64,000 nt of DNA, from assembly GCF_902459465.1 (NCBI RefSeq), contig NC_047082.1, positions 9,093,407 through 9,157,406 of the forward strand, read 5' to 3'. Positions 32,242-42,018 of this stretch are shown in pieces; position 1 is the stretch's first letter, and each line of letters opens with the position of its first letter. Both the position numbers and the translations under genes were made by a program. The notes under the pieces are model-generated. The model worked only from the letters and a program-made list of their open reading frames with translations, made no database searches and was not told the origin of the DNA. Origin of the DNA: Asterias rubens. Lineage: Eukaryota > Echinodermata > Asteroidea > Forcipulatida > Asteriidae.

Positions 32242-35200
32242 AAAAGGATTGTCCCTCATGCAATATCCTCCCTTCTAATTTTAACAGCGGGAGCAGCACC
32301 ATGTTTATTTGTTTTTAATGAATTCTAAGATTTCGGCTATCCTCCCCATCGTGTTTGTATATTACCAATGACCTTTACAGTTAGTTCCCTTTGTGTGTTG
32401 TTTTATATGGAGTGATAGTCTGCACAAAAAGTACGGCGGGAAACAATATGTTGAAAATAACAGAGGCCTTGCAATTATTATTGTCTTAATAAAAGTCAAC
32501 GCAGAACGCGAATTGCTCATTTAATTGCGAAATATTAATAGTATAGGGCCTACAGTGGACGGAAAATACATAAAGTCAGTCGGTCTACGTGCGCTGTTGG
32601 GAGCCAGTGTTGGATAGTTCCACAATAAATCACCTTAGCCTTTGACGTATGCTTACTTGTGTTTTTCATTTCGAGTGTTTGGAGGGAGGGGGATGTCAGA
32701 TGCAATTGATGCCTCCGCTCCGGACACTTTTGCACATGCAATCGTGTCCGGGGCTATGCAAAAACCGTCCGGTGGGCAATGAACATGACTGGACATTGTA
32801 TGTGCGCGCGTAAGCGAGCGTGCATGCACTGAACTAGCCCTCTTATTGCATATATGCAATAATGTCCTCCGGATTGCATAGATGACATAATTGCATGCGA
32901 CAGGGGAACATGGGGCCATTTTTTCACGGTGCTTTTGACAAATTCCAAAGCTGTCCTTGATTATAGGCAATATCCAAATTAATCGTAAAATCATCTTATG
33001 GAACAAAACAAAAAATGTGAATACAAGACATTTACTCGGTTTAAAAAGTAGGTCGAGTGCACCTCTATCACGTTACCCTTTGCGTCAACACTCTTACTGA
33101 AATAGCTCAAATATAGCTCAGAAAATGGTAACTCCGTCCCTCGAGACGAATCCACCGGACACAAACTAAAGGTCAGCCTCGAACATATAAATATTAAGTT
33201 CGAGGCTGACTTTTCTTGGCACCTGGGTAACAATCCGATTAAATCACGTAATCCAAGTAAGATTATGTTACAGAAATAAAGTGGAAAACCACATTGATAG
33301 AAATTACAGTTAATCTTGCGCGACGGGTGGGTCCTATTAAACTCAATGAGAGTACACAAGCTGTGAATGGCAGTTTTGCATGTAGAAGGTTTCCGGGGGA
33401 TGAGGGAGGGGCCTTTTTTTTGTATAACCGTGCTGCGATCTTTCGTTTTTATGATTTACTAGAATCAAGTAAAGCTTGAAGGCACTCTGGCTGTTGGCTA
33501 AGCACAAACAACTTCGGTCTAAGCCCAGTTCATGAATAAGTGAATAATTCGACGCTGCGAATTATTCGTTGCGAAATATTTTGTGATGTCAAAATGCGTA
33601 TCGCATTATTCGACATTCCGAATTATTCGTTGCTAATTTGTGATGTCAAAAATGCGTATCGCATTCGCAGGAAGTGTGAGCCGGTTTTTTTTTCCATGAG
33701 CATTAATTTGTGTTCCTTTCTGATTCTGTCCTTTTCAAAATCGAACCTTTATCGAGAAGTTCAGACGGTTTCCAAATTTACGGCTTTAATGGAGCAACAG
33801 CAAACTGGGACGGTTGTCCACGCAGTAACTTTTAGTTTCTGACCGTTTATTACAACCACAAGAACATTACGTGTAGACTTGCAAAAATATGGAATTATAT
33901 GCAATACTATCAGGAAGGGTTTATGCTAATAATTATTTTGAGTACCAATAGTGTCCACTGCCTTTAAACGGCGCAGTCTCACAGACGTGGCTGGTAATGA
34001 CGTAAACAATGTTCCGTACGGTGATAATATAATAGCATAGGTCTGATACTCCACGGAGGCAACGAAGGTGATTTGTCCACACCCCTCGTAAATGCCTATG
34101 TCCCCTTGCAATGCTCCAGTAGAAATAAACAATGTGCCCTTCCAAAACCGAAGCATACGGGCCTGATCGCTATATATTAATTGCAATGGCCTACATTTTG
34201 ATATCTGAGTTAAGATTGAACACACTCACACTCACGGATATCAACAAACTTCAAACAGCTATTTTCATGTTCAAATACACAAAAAATCTTCTGCCCCACA
34301 CTTTCTCCAATTACTTTCCTTCTGTCAGCAACACGCACCTTTATAACACACGCTCCTGTAACAATCTCTATATCCCTTTTGCACGTACTTCTTACACAAT
34401 GAACACTCTTCGCTATCATGGGCCCCGCCTCTGGAATTCAATTGATAGGCGAATTCGCTCGCAGTCCTCTGTTGGTCGATTCAAAGCCTCCTTCAAAAAA
34501 CAAATTGTCTCCCATTATGTAACATAGTTGTGATTCCGTCATTATTTTGGTTTAGTTCTATCGTCGTGGCCGTCTTGTGGTATTTGTATTGTTTGTTTGT
34601 TTGTTTGTTTGAGGTGTTAGTTTGAGGTGTTAGTTTGAGGTGTTTGTTTGTCTGGTTGGGTGTTTTGTTTTTTGCGTTTCGTTTATCCGTCTCGTTTTGA
34701 TGTTATTGTTGTTACTATACGCTTTGTTTTATAATTTAAATGATCTTATTACCTTCCTTTTTTTTTTTTTTTTTTTTTTTTAAAGGCATCCCAGCTTACA
34801 AGCTTTGCTTTAATGGGCCATGCCTCCATACAGTTTTCAGTCTTGTAACATCCTATTGTTTGTATTTGTATATTGTGTTTGTATGGAAATAAATGTTGAT
34901 TGATTGATTGATTGATTGAAGATTAATTGAACCCATCAAAGTTTTGGACTCTAAACTTGGTGTGTTTTTCTTACCCGAGACAAAGTGGTTTGCGTGATTG
35001 AACGAACCATCATTCAACCTACTATATAAAACGTTTCATCAACAACGGTAGGGACCTATCAGTTGATGAAACAAAAACAAGGGGCAGTGTATTTAATTAG
35101 TTGTCAAATGGTTGACGTCAGTGGGGTCTACAGCTTTTGCTGTTTTGAGGTCTTGTTTGTTTTTGTTTCTAAGGCCAACAATAAACAAATATTAGCTTTT

Positions 35201-38200
35201 AGTTCATCATCGCTGGACAATAATGTCATGTCATTCGATTAGCTTTCATCCCGGTGTACTGTTTTATTAAAGTCACCTGGAAATATAATTTTTTTCTTTC
35301 AAACATAAGAGTATACGAACAATAAAACAATGTTTTTAGTAATTGTATGTCACGATTTATATGTTTAAAATATATATAAAGTTGTTTGGGGGGCTGACTC
35401 CGCCTACCCCTTTTGTGACGTCAATCGAGGCAAACTTTGCCTGCAATGCGTATAGTAAACACACGTGCAAAGTACATGTACGTCCAAGTCGTGAGTTGGT
35501 ACGTTTCAAAAAGTGTTTTTCTGCATTCAGCAGCAATACACCTGGTCGGCATTGCCGGAAAAAAACAAAACAAAATCTTTTTTTGAAACGTATAAACTCA
35601 CGACTTGGTCCGTACATGTACTTTACAATTGTGTTTACTCTACGCATTACAGGCAAAGTCTACTTCTATTGACGTCACGAACAGCGCCCTCTCGGGACGG
35701 GGTCTACTCTTAAATTTGTAAATGACATAAAAACTGATTTTTTAAAACCTTAGTTAACTGTTTATTCACATTCCACTCATCAAAACACATATATTAGTGA
35801 CAAAAGCTTTATTTTAAAAAAATACCACTTCCAGGTGACGTTAAAGAAATAAATGAGAATTTCTTTAAATGTTTTATGCACGAAGCTACAAATGAACGCT
35901 TCGGTAACCGGAGGAAACTCCGACGTGGTTACAGTGGTTAGACTGCAGGACTTGCAATAACAAGGTTGTGGGTTCGAATCCTACCAAGCTAAACGCTGAT
36001 TTTACAAGTCTACACTAAATATTGTCATCATGTTACTTTAAGACACTGGACACCATTGGTAATTGTCAAAGACCAGTCTGCTCATTTGGTGTATCTCAAC
36101 ATATGATGCATAAAATAACAAACCTGTGAAAATTTGAACTCAATTGGTCGCCAAAGGTGCGAAATAATAATGCAAGAAGAACAACCTTGTCACACGAATT
36201 TGTGTGATTCCAGATGCTTGATTTCGAGAGCTGACCTCAAATTTAATTCTGAAGCCTCTAAATCAAATTCGTTGAAAATTACTTCTTTCTCGAAAACTAG
36301 TTTTGAGTAATTACCAATAGTATCCACTGCCTTTAATATAATATATTTTCTTCATTTGTGCAGTATTCATAAACATAGACGTTAAACCAATGCATGAGGA
36401 TTGGCTGCTGACAGCTTGGTGTTTATTGTCCCCTGGTGGGAATTTGCCGATAGTTTGACAGGAAAATCGTCAAAACAACAACATGCCGTTGCGGGCATAT
36501 TAAATATCGTCTTAAGAGATCGTTGAAAATGTTTTGTGGAATAATTGAGGAAGTACTTTTATTAAGTTACAAAAACATTATTAATAATGTAATACGGAGA
36601 GTATAAATCTGAACACCCTTTGTATTATAACATTATCCACAAATACAGCTGGCCATTTGGACCACAAATTACATGCTTCTGATTGTTTGCCCAGGAGCTT
36701 TTCTTTGACTGACAGCTCGATACTGACGTTGGGACGGCTCCAATTTTAAATTAAACCCCGGAAATAAGATTGCCTCGCCGCTGTTACACGTCGTAGACGG
36801 CTGCAGGGCTTGACTGAGACTACGATATTGAAAGAACATAGGTCACAATGAGCTTTGCATTAGTCTTCTGTCAAGCCGTTGACGTACATTTACGGCAATC
36901 AAATATGACTCCTTACGGTAAAATGGATTAACTCTTTGTTAATAAGCACAGAGGAAGAAAATTCGCCATGCGCGAGTTAATAAAATGTGTGTTGTTGTTG
37001 CCCCGTGGTTTTTCCGGTTTTGTTTTTTCAACTATATTTTTTACAAACTCCGAGGTAATGTGCAAGGATGATGGGATTAGCCAAACCAATAACATGGACA
37101 GAAATGAGACGTTGACAATTGTTTTATGTCATTTTGAAGAACTCAATGTGACCATAATGCACGCAACTACAGTACCATATCACAAGAAGACTGCTTTTAA
37201 AATATGCTAGTACGTTTAAGGTCAAATTATGACGTAAACTTTTCCCATACGACCAGTGCAGTATCTTGCCTGGTAGAAAGGCCAAAGATTGACATGGTCA
37301 CACTTACTTTAAAAAATGATAACATGGTATTTAAAGGCAGTGGACACTGTTGGTAATTGTCAAAGACTAGGCTGCACAGTTTGTGTATCTCAACATATGC
37401 ATAAAATAACAAACCTGTGAAAATTTGAGGTCAATCGGTCATCGAACTTGCGAGATAATAATGATAGAAAAATAACCCTTGTCACACAAAGTTGTGTGCG
37501 TTTAGATGGTTGATTTCGAGACCTCAAGTTCTAAATTTGAGGTCTCGAAATCAAACTCGTGGAAAATTACTTCTTTCTGGAAAACTATGGCACTTCAGAG
37601 GGAGCCATTTATCACAATGTTTTATACCATCAACCTCTCCCCCATCACTCGTCACCAAGTAAGGTTTTATGCCACTAATTATTTTGAGTAATTACCAATA
37701 GTGTCCACTGTCTTTAACTCCACTTTTAATTTGTACATTTTGTAATTCTGTTGTATGATAGCAAACTTTGGTCTTTCTTCAAATAGATCCAGCGATTGAT
37801 GAAGGCATTTTCAAGCTCCACGTCAAATGTGGTTCTTGTCATCGTCATCTACCTCCTCATCTTCAATCACGTGATCGACCCCTTTGTCTACGTCCTCATG
37901 AAGCGACAGTATCGTCAGAAGCTGTTCAAACTCAGCCGTAGGTGGCGTTTCCTGCTATGCCGTTGCTGCGGTCGTGGTAACAAGGCTTGTGTGGGTGACG
38001 TCAGAAGCGTATCGAGTGCGGTTGATGGGAACGAACTAGGAAGTAAGTCGAATCAGGTAATCCATGGTCTACCCTCATTAACCATTCATTCAATTCATGT
38101 ATTCATACCATTCATATTAATATTTATACCATTGGCCGTGACCTCAATAAGATTATGTAACAGCCATAATTTCAACTTCGCATGACTGTGTGGAAAATAA

Positions 38201-39258
38201 GAAGTAGGCCTAGGCCTAACTATAGGCCCTACCTATGGTAAAGTTGCGTGTTCTACCTCCATGGTACAACCATTTGTAAATCTATTTTGTGTGGAGTGTT
38301 GGCTGTGACAAGAGCCGGTGCGGTCTTGACAGTCGAACTGTATATTCTGCTCGGCTTGAGGAAACACTTGAAGACGAGAAGAGAATGCTGTTCGAAACGT
38401 CGATACAACAGCGGCTCTTTCCATTCAGAACCAACACTGATTCCTTAAGAAGAGATTTACACATGGTTGATGCAGTTCACTGGCTATGACATTCTGATCA
38501 TTGTTTCCCATAGCGGGTTACCATTACCAATCACTCCATCATCCACTCATCTCATTTCATTGACTGTGACGTCATGACATGGGAACGCCCCCATGTTCCC
38601 TGTCCTGAGGTTGGTCACATTGTCATCGCTTATCAGCATTACCTCGGGACATGGCGAGTACTGACGAATGCACCGACCTCACGCGCACAAAGTAGCACAG
38701 TTTGTAAAACTCGTTGAGAATTTGAAATAATGTGTCAAAGTGTTACAGTCTGTGACGCTCTGCACACTCACTCACTCACTCACTCATTCACTTACTCACT
38801 CACTCACTTACTCACTCGGTCGCCCACAGGCGGGCTCTGCGACACTCCTTAACGGTGTGACAGTGTGACAGGCACAGTGATGCTCTGTCACTCTGTCTAT
38901 AACAACAGCATAGTCTATGTCACTGTGCTGTAGTCAGCGACACTCTGTGACACTGTGTGACACTCCATTAACTCTTCGCCAAACTCTGACACAATGTGAA
39001 ACCCTGTAACGACAAAGACATCTTCTTTTGATTTCTACAGCCACATTGACGTTCGCCACAGAGTCCGGTCAGTGGAACCATCAGAAGCCATCCAAAACCC
39101 CGCACATCCATGTCACAGCAGCTAGTCCCAGCCTTGCTAGTGAGTACAGTCACCAGGATGAACACCACGTCGATGCTAATAGAGCAGACGCAAATGCATC
39201 TTCAACATTTCGATATCCAAACCCGGGCAAATCCCCCACCACCCTGGGGACCTGTTGA
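28331..39258 (+). CDS. Rhodopsin-class GPCR, prostanoid-receptor-like
   Basis: Exons are 28331-29428, 37787-38042 and 39041-39258, joined in phases 0 and 1 to give 523 aa. The ATG opens a 45-residue extracellular segment with NET. TM1 (about 46-70) has the GLIANILAVFI motif, TM2 has LLATDLSATV, and TM3 (after IQCDLDL) ends MSCDRCLALGTPFFY, so the DRY box reads DRC. The second loop GFGAYKVYIHGEFYCLAP resembles the prostanoid-receptor ECL2. A long third loop (about 240-340) precedes TM6 (MILVFSLVFSLSWLPFY). Exon 2 supplies TM7 with FNHVIDPFVYVLMKRQY and a Cys-rich tail (LLCRCCG) that may be palmitoylated. The prostanoid-specific Arg at 7.40 is Tyr. Without splicing at 29428, exon 1 reads through to a stop at 29461 after TM6. 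The ligand is unknown; the GPCR call is firm, the subclass is not. Confidence 0.85.
29429..30056. other. GPCR intron 1, first part, nothing recognised
   Basis: AT-rich intron sequence without exons that could be joined in phase between 29428 and 37787. The intron as a whole is 8.36 kb and is filled by the repeats listed separately. Confidence 0.4.
30057..30103 (+). ncRNA. Hammerhead-ribozyme-like motif, complete core
   Basis: In order: stem I 5' strand GTCTC (30059-30063), CTGACGA (30064-30070), stem II hairpin GACTAG / CTAGTC with an AGCAGG loop (30072-30089), GAAA (30090-30093), CGTT, then GAGAC (30098-30102) pairing with GTCTC as stem I. Stem II is six perfect pairs and stem I five. Stem III is reduced to the self-complementary ACGT, as expected for hammerheads that act as dimers. 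It is the same family as the tandem block at 24380-24745, in the opposite orientation. Confidence 0.65.
30104..31500. other. GPCR intron 1, middle part, nothing recognised
   Basis: No in-phase exon, no repeat shared with other parts of the window, and one G tract at 31040-31049. Confidence 0.4.
31505..31735. repeat. Palindromic MITE, GCTTAGCA family
   Basis: CAATGTCATATAGCTGCTAA at left and TTAGCAGCTCTATGATATTG at right form the terminal inverted repeat. TTCCTTGATAAAAACAGGA is matched inverted by TCCTGTTTTTATCAAGGAA. Same family as 1881-2130. Confidence 0.75.
31817..32125. repeat. Composite of two MITE ends
   Basis: The left end (CAATTTCATGGCTCTGCTTA CCGTAAGC) is of the 1613-1853 family. 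The right end (TTGCTAAGCAGCTCTATGAA) is of the 1881-2130 family. The middle lacks the normal interior of either, so this looks like a recombined or nested pair. Confidence 0.5.
32187..32246 (+). repeat. Polypurine A/G tract
   Basis: About 60 bases of almost pure A interrupted by single Gs. Confidence 0.7.
32250..33900. other. GPCR intron 1, third part; short structured sequences only
   Basis: Contains a strong hairpin at 33171-33212 (GGTCAGCCTCGAA against TTCGAGGCTGAC). A local duplication lies at 33540-33670, where GAATTATTCGTTGC and GTGATGTCAAAAATGCGTATCGC-like words occur twice. The latter resembles 49660-49690 (TCGCATTCGCAGGAAGT in both). No exon. Confidence 0.45.
33913..33967 (+). mobile_element. 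MITE family A, truncated 3' end
   Basis: Only the last 55 bases of the family remain: GGTTTATGCTAATAATTATT then GTGTCCACTGCCTTTAA. Confidence 0.7.
34150..34920 (+). mobile_element. 5'-truncated LINE (CR1/L2-like) 3' end
   Basis: An open frame ending at 34527 carries the C-terminal tail typical of non-LTR reverse transcriptases. It shows NKLQTAIFMFKY, LLPHTFSNYF, YNTRSCNNL, RYHGPRLWNSI and a closing SVGRFKASFKKQI. The polymerase core is missing, so the copy is dead on arrival. About 365 bases of 3'UTR follow, including TTTG and GAGGTGTTAGTTT short repeats (34585-34645), a T tract, and a terminal GATT microsatellite at 34893-34918. That 3' short-repeat tail is normal for CR1/L2-type elements. 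It lies in GPCR intron 1. Confidence 0.8.
35383..35707. repeat. Palindromic MITE with TGACGTCA ends
   Basis: Left arm GTGACGTCAATCGAGGCAAA, right arm inverse with CAAAGTCTACTTCTATTGAC then GTCACG. AGTACATGTACGTCCAAGTC is matched inverted by GACTTGGTCCGTACATGTAC. Open frames on both strands are a consequence of the symmetry. Confidence 0.75.
35925..36490 (+). mobile_element. tRNA-derived SINE interrupted by a MITE
   Basis: The head GTTACAGTGGTTAGACTGCA with T-arm-like GTGGGTTCGAATCC and tail CGCTGATTTTACAAG is the family seen at 60270. The body resumes after 36336 with TTGTGCAGT, GGCTGCTGACAGCTTGGTGT and GAAAATCGTCAAAACAACAA. The family A copy at 36038-36336 sits between the two halves. Confidence 0.65.
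36038..36336 (+). mobile_element. MITE family A, copy 7, nested in a SINE, internally deleted
   Basis: TTTAAGACACTGGACACCAT at left and TATCCACTGCCTTTAA at right, with TTTAA on both sides as a target-site duplication. After GAAAACTAG the sequence jumps to the right terminus, removing about 80 bases of the usual right arm. Confidence 0.85.
36491..37330. other. GPCR intron 1, last part, nothing recognised
   Basis: AT-rich intron. The open frame at 36968-37210 begins with a hydrophobic segment but has no domain and no splice support. Confidence 0.35.
37331..37717 (+). mobile_element. MITE family A, copy 8
   Basis: TTAAAGGCAGTGGACACTGT at left and GTGTCCACTGTCTTTAA at right, with a complete interior. 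It ends only 70 bases before GPCR exon 2. Confidence 0.85.
38355..38420 (+). ncRNA. Decayed hammerhead-like / Penelope-type motif
   Basis: CTTGAAGACGAGAAGAGAAT then GCTGTTCGAAACGTCGATAC has the GAAACGTC half of a hammerhead, but a CUUGAAGA core and a weak stem II. It is listed as a relic related to the motifs at 24.4 and 30.06 kb. Confidence 0.3.
38757..38990 (+). repeat. CACT microsatellite and GTGACACT-rich minisatellite
   Basis: ACTC tetranucleotide repeats run from about 38763 to 38817. After them, GTGACA, CTCTGTGACACT and CACTGTG words recur to about 38990. It fills GPCR intron 2. Confidence 0.65.
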
Positions 39259-40080
39259 TTGTCATGAAGCCCCCCACCACGGACTCTACATGTGTTACAT
39301 GTTTGTATACCGGGTAATAGCTATAGTGGGGGAAAGGAAGATTTGACAATGGAGGAAGAAAATTCCTCCATGATCCGTGTTCTGTAAGTTCTAATTATTT
39401 GGGTTGAGCAAAAGCATAACCGTAAAAAAAATGTTGTGTTATAATAATGTTAAGCACAATTTTGCCACCCAAGTCATGAGATACGTAGACAGAATTTTGC
39501 TGATTTTGTGAAGAGTATTCCCCTGCTCAGCTAGCCGTGAAATGACGTTTATATTGATGGTATCGCCCTAAAGATGCTTTAATTCTTAAAGATATTATTT
39601 ACCACCAAGGTCGGTGGTCTGTTTAATGGGTTAACTTTATTTATCCAGCTGTCTGTTGTAAATATATATATAAATAATAATATTATTCTTGCATCTGAAG
39701 AAGGTCCGGTTTGGATCGAAAGCTAAGGCTGTCTACCCTACTCACTATAATAAATAATGATATGAATATTACATAAACAAACGAAACAACTAAAATCGAA
39801 TTTTGAGACTTTGGTATAAAAGCAAAAACAAAACCTCTTCTATACAATCATTAAAAATCATGTCTCATGAAAATCATAAAACAGACGGCGCTGAATTGAA
39901 CTAATAAAGTAAAAGACAATCAAAACAATTAACAATAATGTTTGACCTTATAATAAATTAGGGTGCTTTTATCAGGGAGTGTCTTGCATCAGAATTTCAG
40001 TTTCATCTTACTTTAGGTAATCATTAGTTGTATAAATGTACACAAGTTTAATATGTGTTTATGTACGTACATTATTTGCG
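39259..40080 (+). other. GPCR 3' region
   Basis: A polyadenylation signal AATAAA lies at 39749-39754, about 490 bases after the stop. Near 39695-39730, CTGAAGA then a GGTCC/GGATC hairpin then GAAAGC resembles a hammerhead core, but stem I is not evident. Confidence 0.35.
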
Positions 40081-40432
40081 TTAAAAGGGAAGGTACATGT
40101 TTGGTAATTACTCAAAACAAATATTAACTAGAGAGCTATTGATAGTATAAACCATTGTCAGAAACGGCTCCCTCTGAAGTAGCATAGATTTTGAGAAAGA
40201 GGTAATTTCTCACTAAAATAATAAAACACTTCTAGCATTAAGTCTTTAGTTCCTATCGGAAAGCACACAAATTCGTCCAACGAGGGTGTTTTATTCTCTC
40301 ATCATTTTCTCGCAACCTCGATGACCAACTTAGCTCAAGTTTTCACAGGTTTGTTATTTTATGCTTATGTTGGGATACACCAAGTGAGAAGACTGGTCTT
40401 TGACAACTACCAAACGTATACCTTCCCTTTAA
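40081..40432 (-). mobile_element. MITE family A variant (A2), copy 2
   Basis: TTAAAAGGGAAGGTACATGT at left and CGTATACCTTCCCTTTAA at right. The interior is inverted family A (GAAACGGCTCCCTCTGAAGT ... ACACCAAGTGAGAAGACTGG). Confidence 0.8.
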
Positions 40433-40795
40433 CACTACTTTGGACACTGCTTTGACAATTAAAGCTGACGTTTGTGCACTATTCTTAAACAATCCCTGTT
40501 GTCAATTACTAAATAGAGGACCCATAGGTCTCTCTGTTGTTTGTTTTAACAGCACACCGCCCACTTTGTGTTTACAAACAGATCTACACAATCGATACGC
40601 GATTATCTGGAGTGGTGGAGGTTTTAATTAACTCTCTTGCTACCAAATGAAACGTCATAATGAGCTCGACGTAGCCCGTCCATTTGATTGCTTGTTGTAA
40701 ATGTTATAGACTTATAGATAGATTATTTCATGGGTAAAGGGTCTGAAAATCGCTTAAGAAATTGTGAGACTTTGTTTTCCTGGGGCAGGGCAGGA
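40433..40795. other. Spacer before the foldback satellite
   Basis: Ordinary sequence with no shared repeats and no recognised coding block. Confidence 0.3.
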
Positions 40796-41454
40796 ACTAT
40801 TGTGATGTGTGAATTTTCAATATTTTGCCAAAATTTGAAAGAAAATCCACAAGAGGTAAGTCAAGCATTATTGTCGAGTTCCGGCAAACTATTGAAAAAA
40901 ATCATTAGGGGTGAGTCCAGCATTTTTAACATAATTCGGCAAAACATTGAAAATATCACGAGAGGCAAGTCCAGCATTTTTGACATAGTTCGGCAAATGT
41001 TGAAAAATCACAAGGGGTTAGTCCAGCTTTTCGGCCAAATAGTGAAAAAAATCACAAGGTGTAAGTTCAGCATTTTTATCACATTTTGTCAAAATACTGA
41101 AAAAAAATCACAGGGGGGTTAGTCCAGCATTTATATCAAATTGCGGCCAAATATTGAAAACTAACAAGTGGTCAGTCTAGCATTTTTATCACATTTCGGC
41201 CAAATTATGAAAACAGTCACAAGGGATTAGTCCAGCATTTTCATCAATTTGTTTGAAAAAAAATTACAAGGGGTTAGTCCAAAAGTGTAAAAGAAATTAC
41301 ATCATCAAAAGGAATGAACAGCAAGGCTTACCCTATGTAATTTTAGTCCAAATGATATGAACCATCAAAAGTAATGAGCAGCAAGGCTAACCTCTTGTAA
41401 ATTTAGCTGAACTTACATGAACAATTTAAAGGAATGGGTAGCAAGGCTTACCCC

Positions 41455-42018
41455 GGGGTTGTTAGCTAAATGACATTATGCATCAAAACCAACATCCTTC
41501 AAGATTTACCCACGTAGCTACATGCATAACATATTGGATGGGAGCCACGAGACCCGGGTTCAATTCCCGCTGCTGTCTCTTTTTTCCTATTTTGCTTTGA
41601 CGTAGTGAATGAATTATATAAGTAGTATAAAAATCATCTCCAAACACCAGCGGGCACTGTGGCGACACGGTGTACTGGATAGTTCAATTGCGTGCAATCC
41701 AGAGCTGGGACACCGGTTCGAATCCTACCTGTACCAAGAGGGACATGACTTTTACTGCTTGCACCAGTAATGGATTGGGGTCCGTCATGTCTATCCCCAA
41801 ATTAGGTGTGGATGAAAATATTCCGTGTGGGAGAGTAAAGGAGGGACCGGGACTGGCAAGTCCCTTAAGGGTTCTAATGGGTGATCACCACGCTGGTTTC
41901 GATCAGACTTTGAGTCCCCTGAAAGCCTGGTCGTCACTCTGACTAACTCTTTGCACAAATTTACTTTATTTAACTTTAACATTTATAATAAATACGGAAG
42001 TATTTAGACGGGGTTTTA
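41455..42018 (+). repeat. Left single-copy arm of the foldback structure, with tRNA-like boxes
   Basis: Nearly identical, in inverse, to 45592-46163. Contains two T-arm-like sequences, CCCGGGTTCAATTCCCGC near 41552 and ACCGGTTCGAATCCTACC near 41713. A 90-codon frame (41670-41942) has no known domain and is mirrored exactly in position in the other arm. Confidence 0.8.

Noticed and set aside
37796..38185. GPCR tail reading on to a stop at 38185 without splicing at 38042
   Set aside because: The extension past the donor is a hydrophobic run of intron sequence, while the spliced form joins in phase to an exon at 39041 with a normal cytoplasmic-tail composition. Retention cannot be fully excluded.
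39693..39735. CTGAAGA ... GAAAGC hammerhead-like core near the GPCR 3' end
   Set aside because: Stem II can form, but no stem I is visible and the base after the possible stem III would be G, which hammerheads do not cleave.
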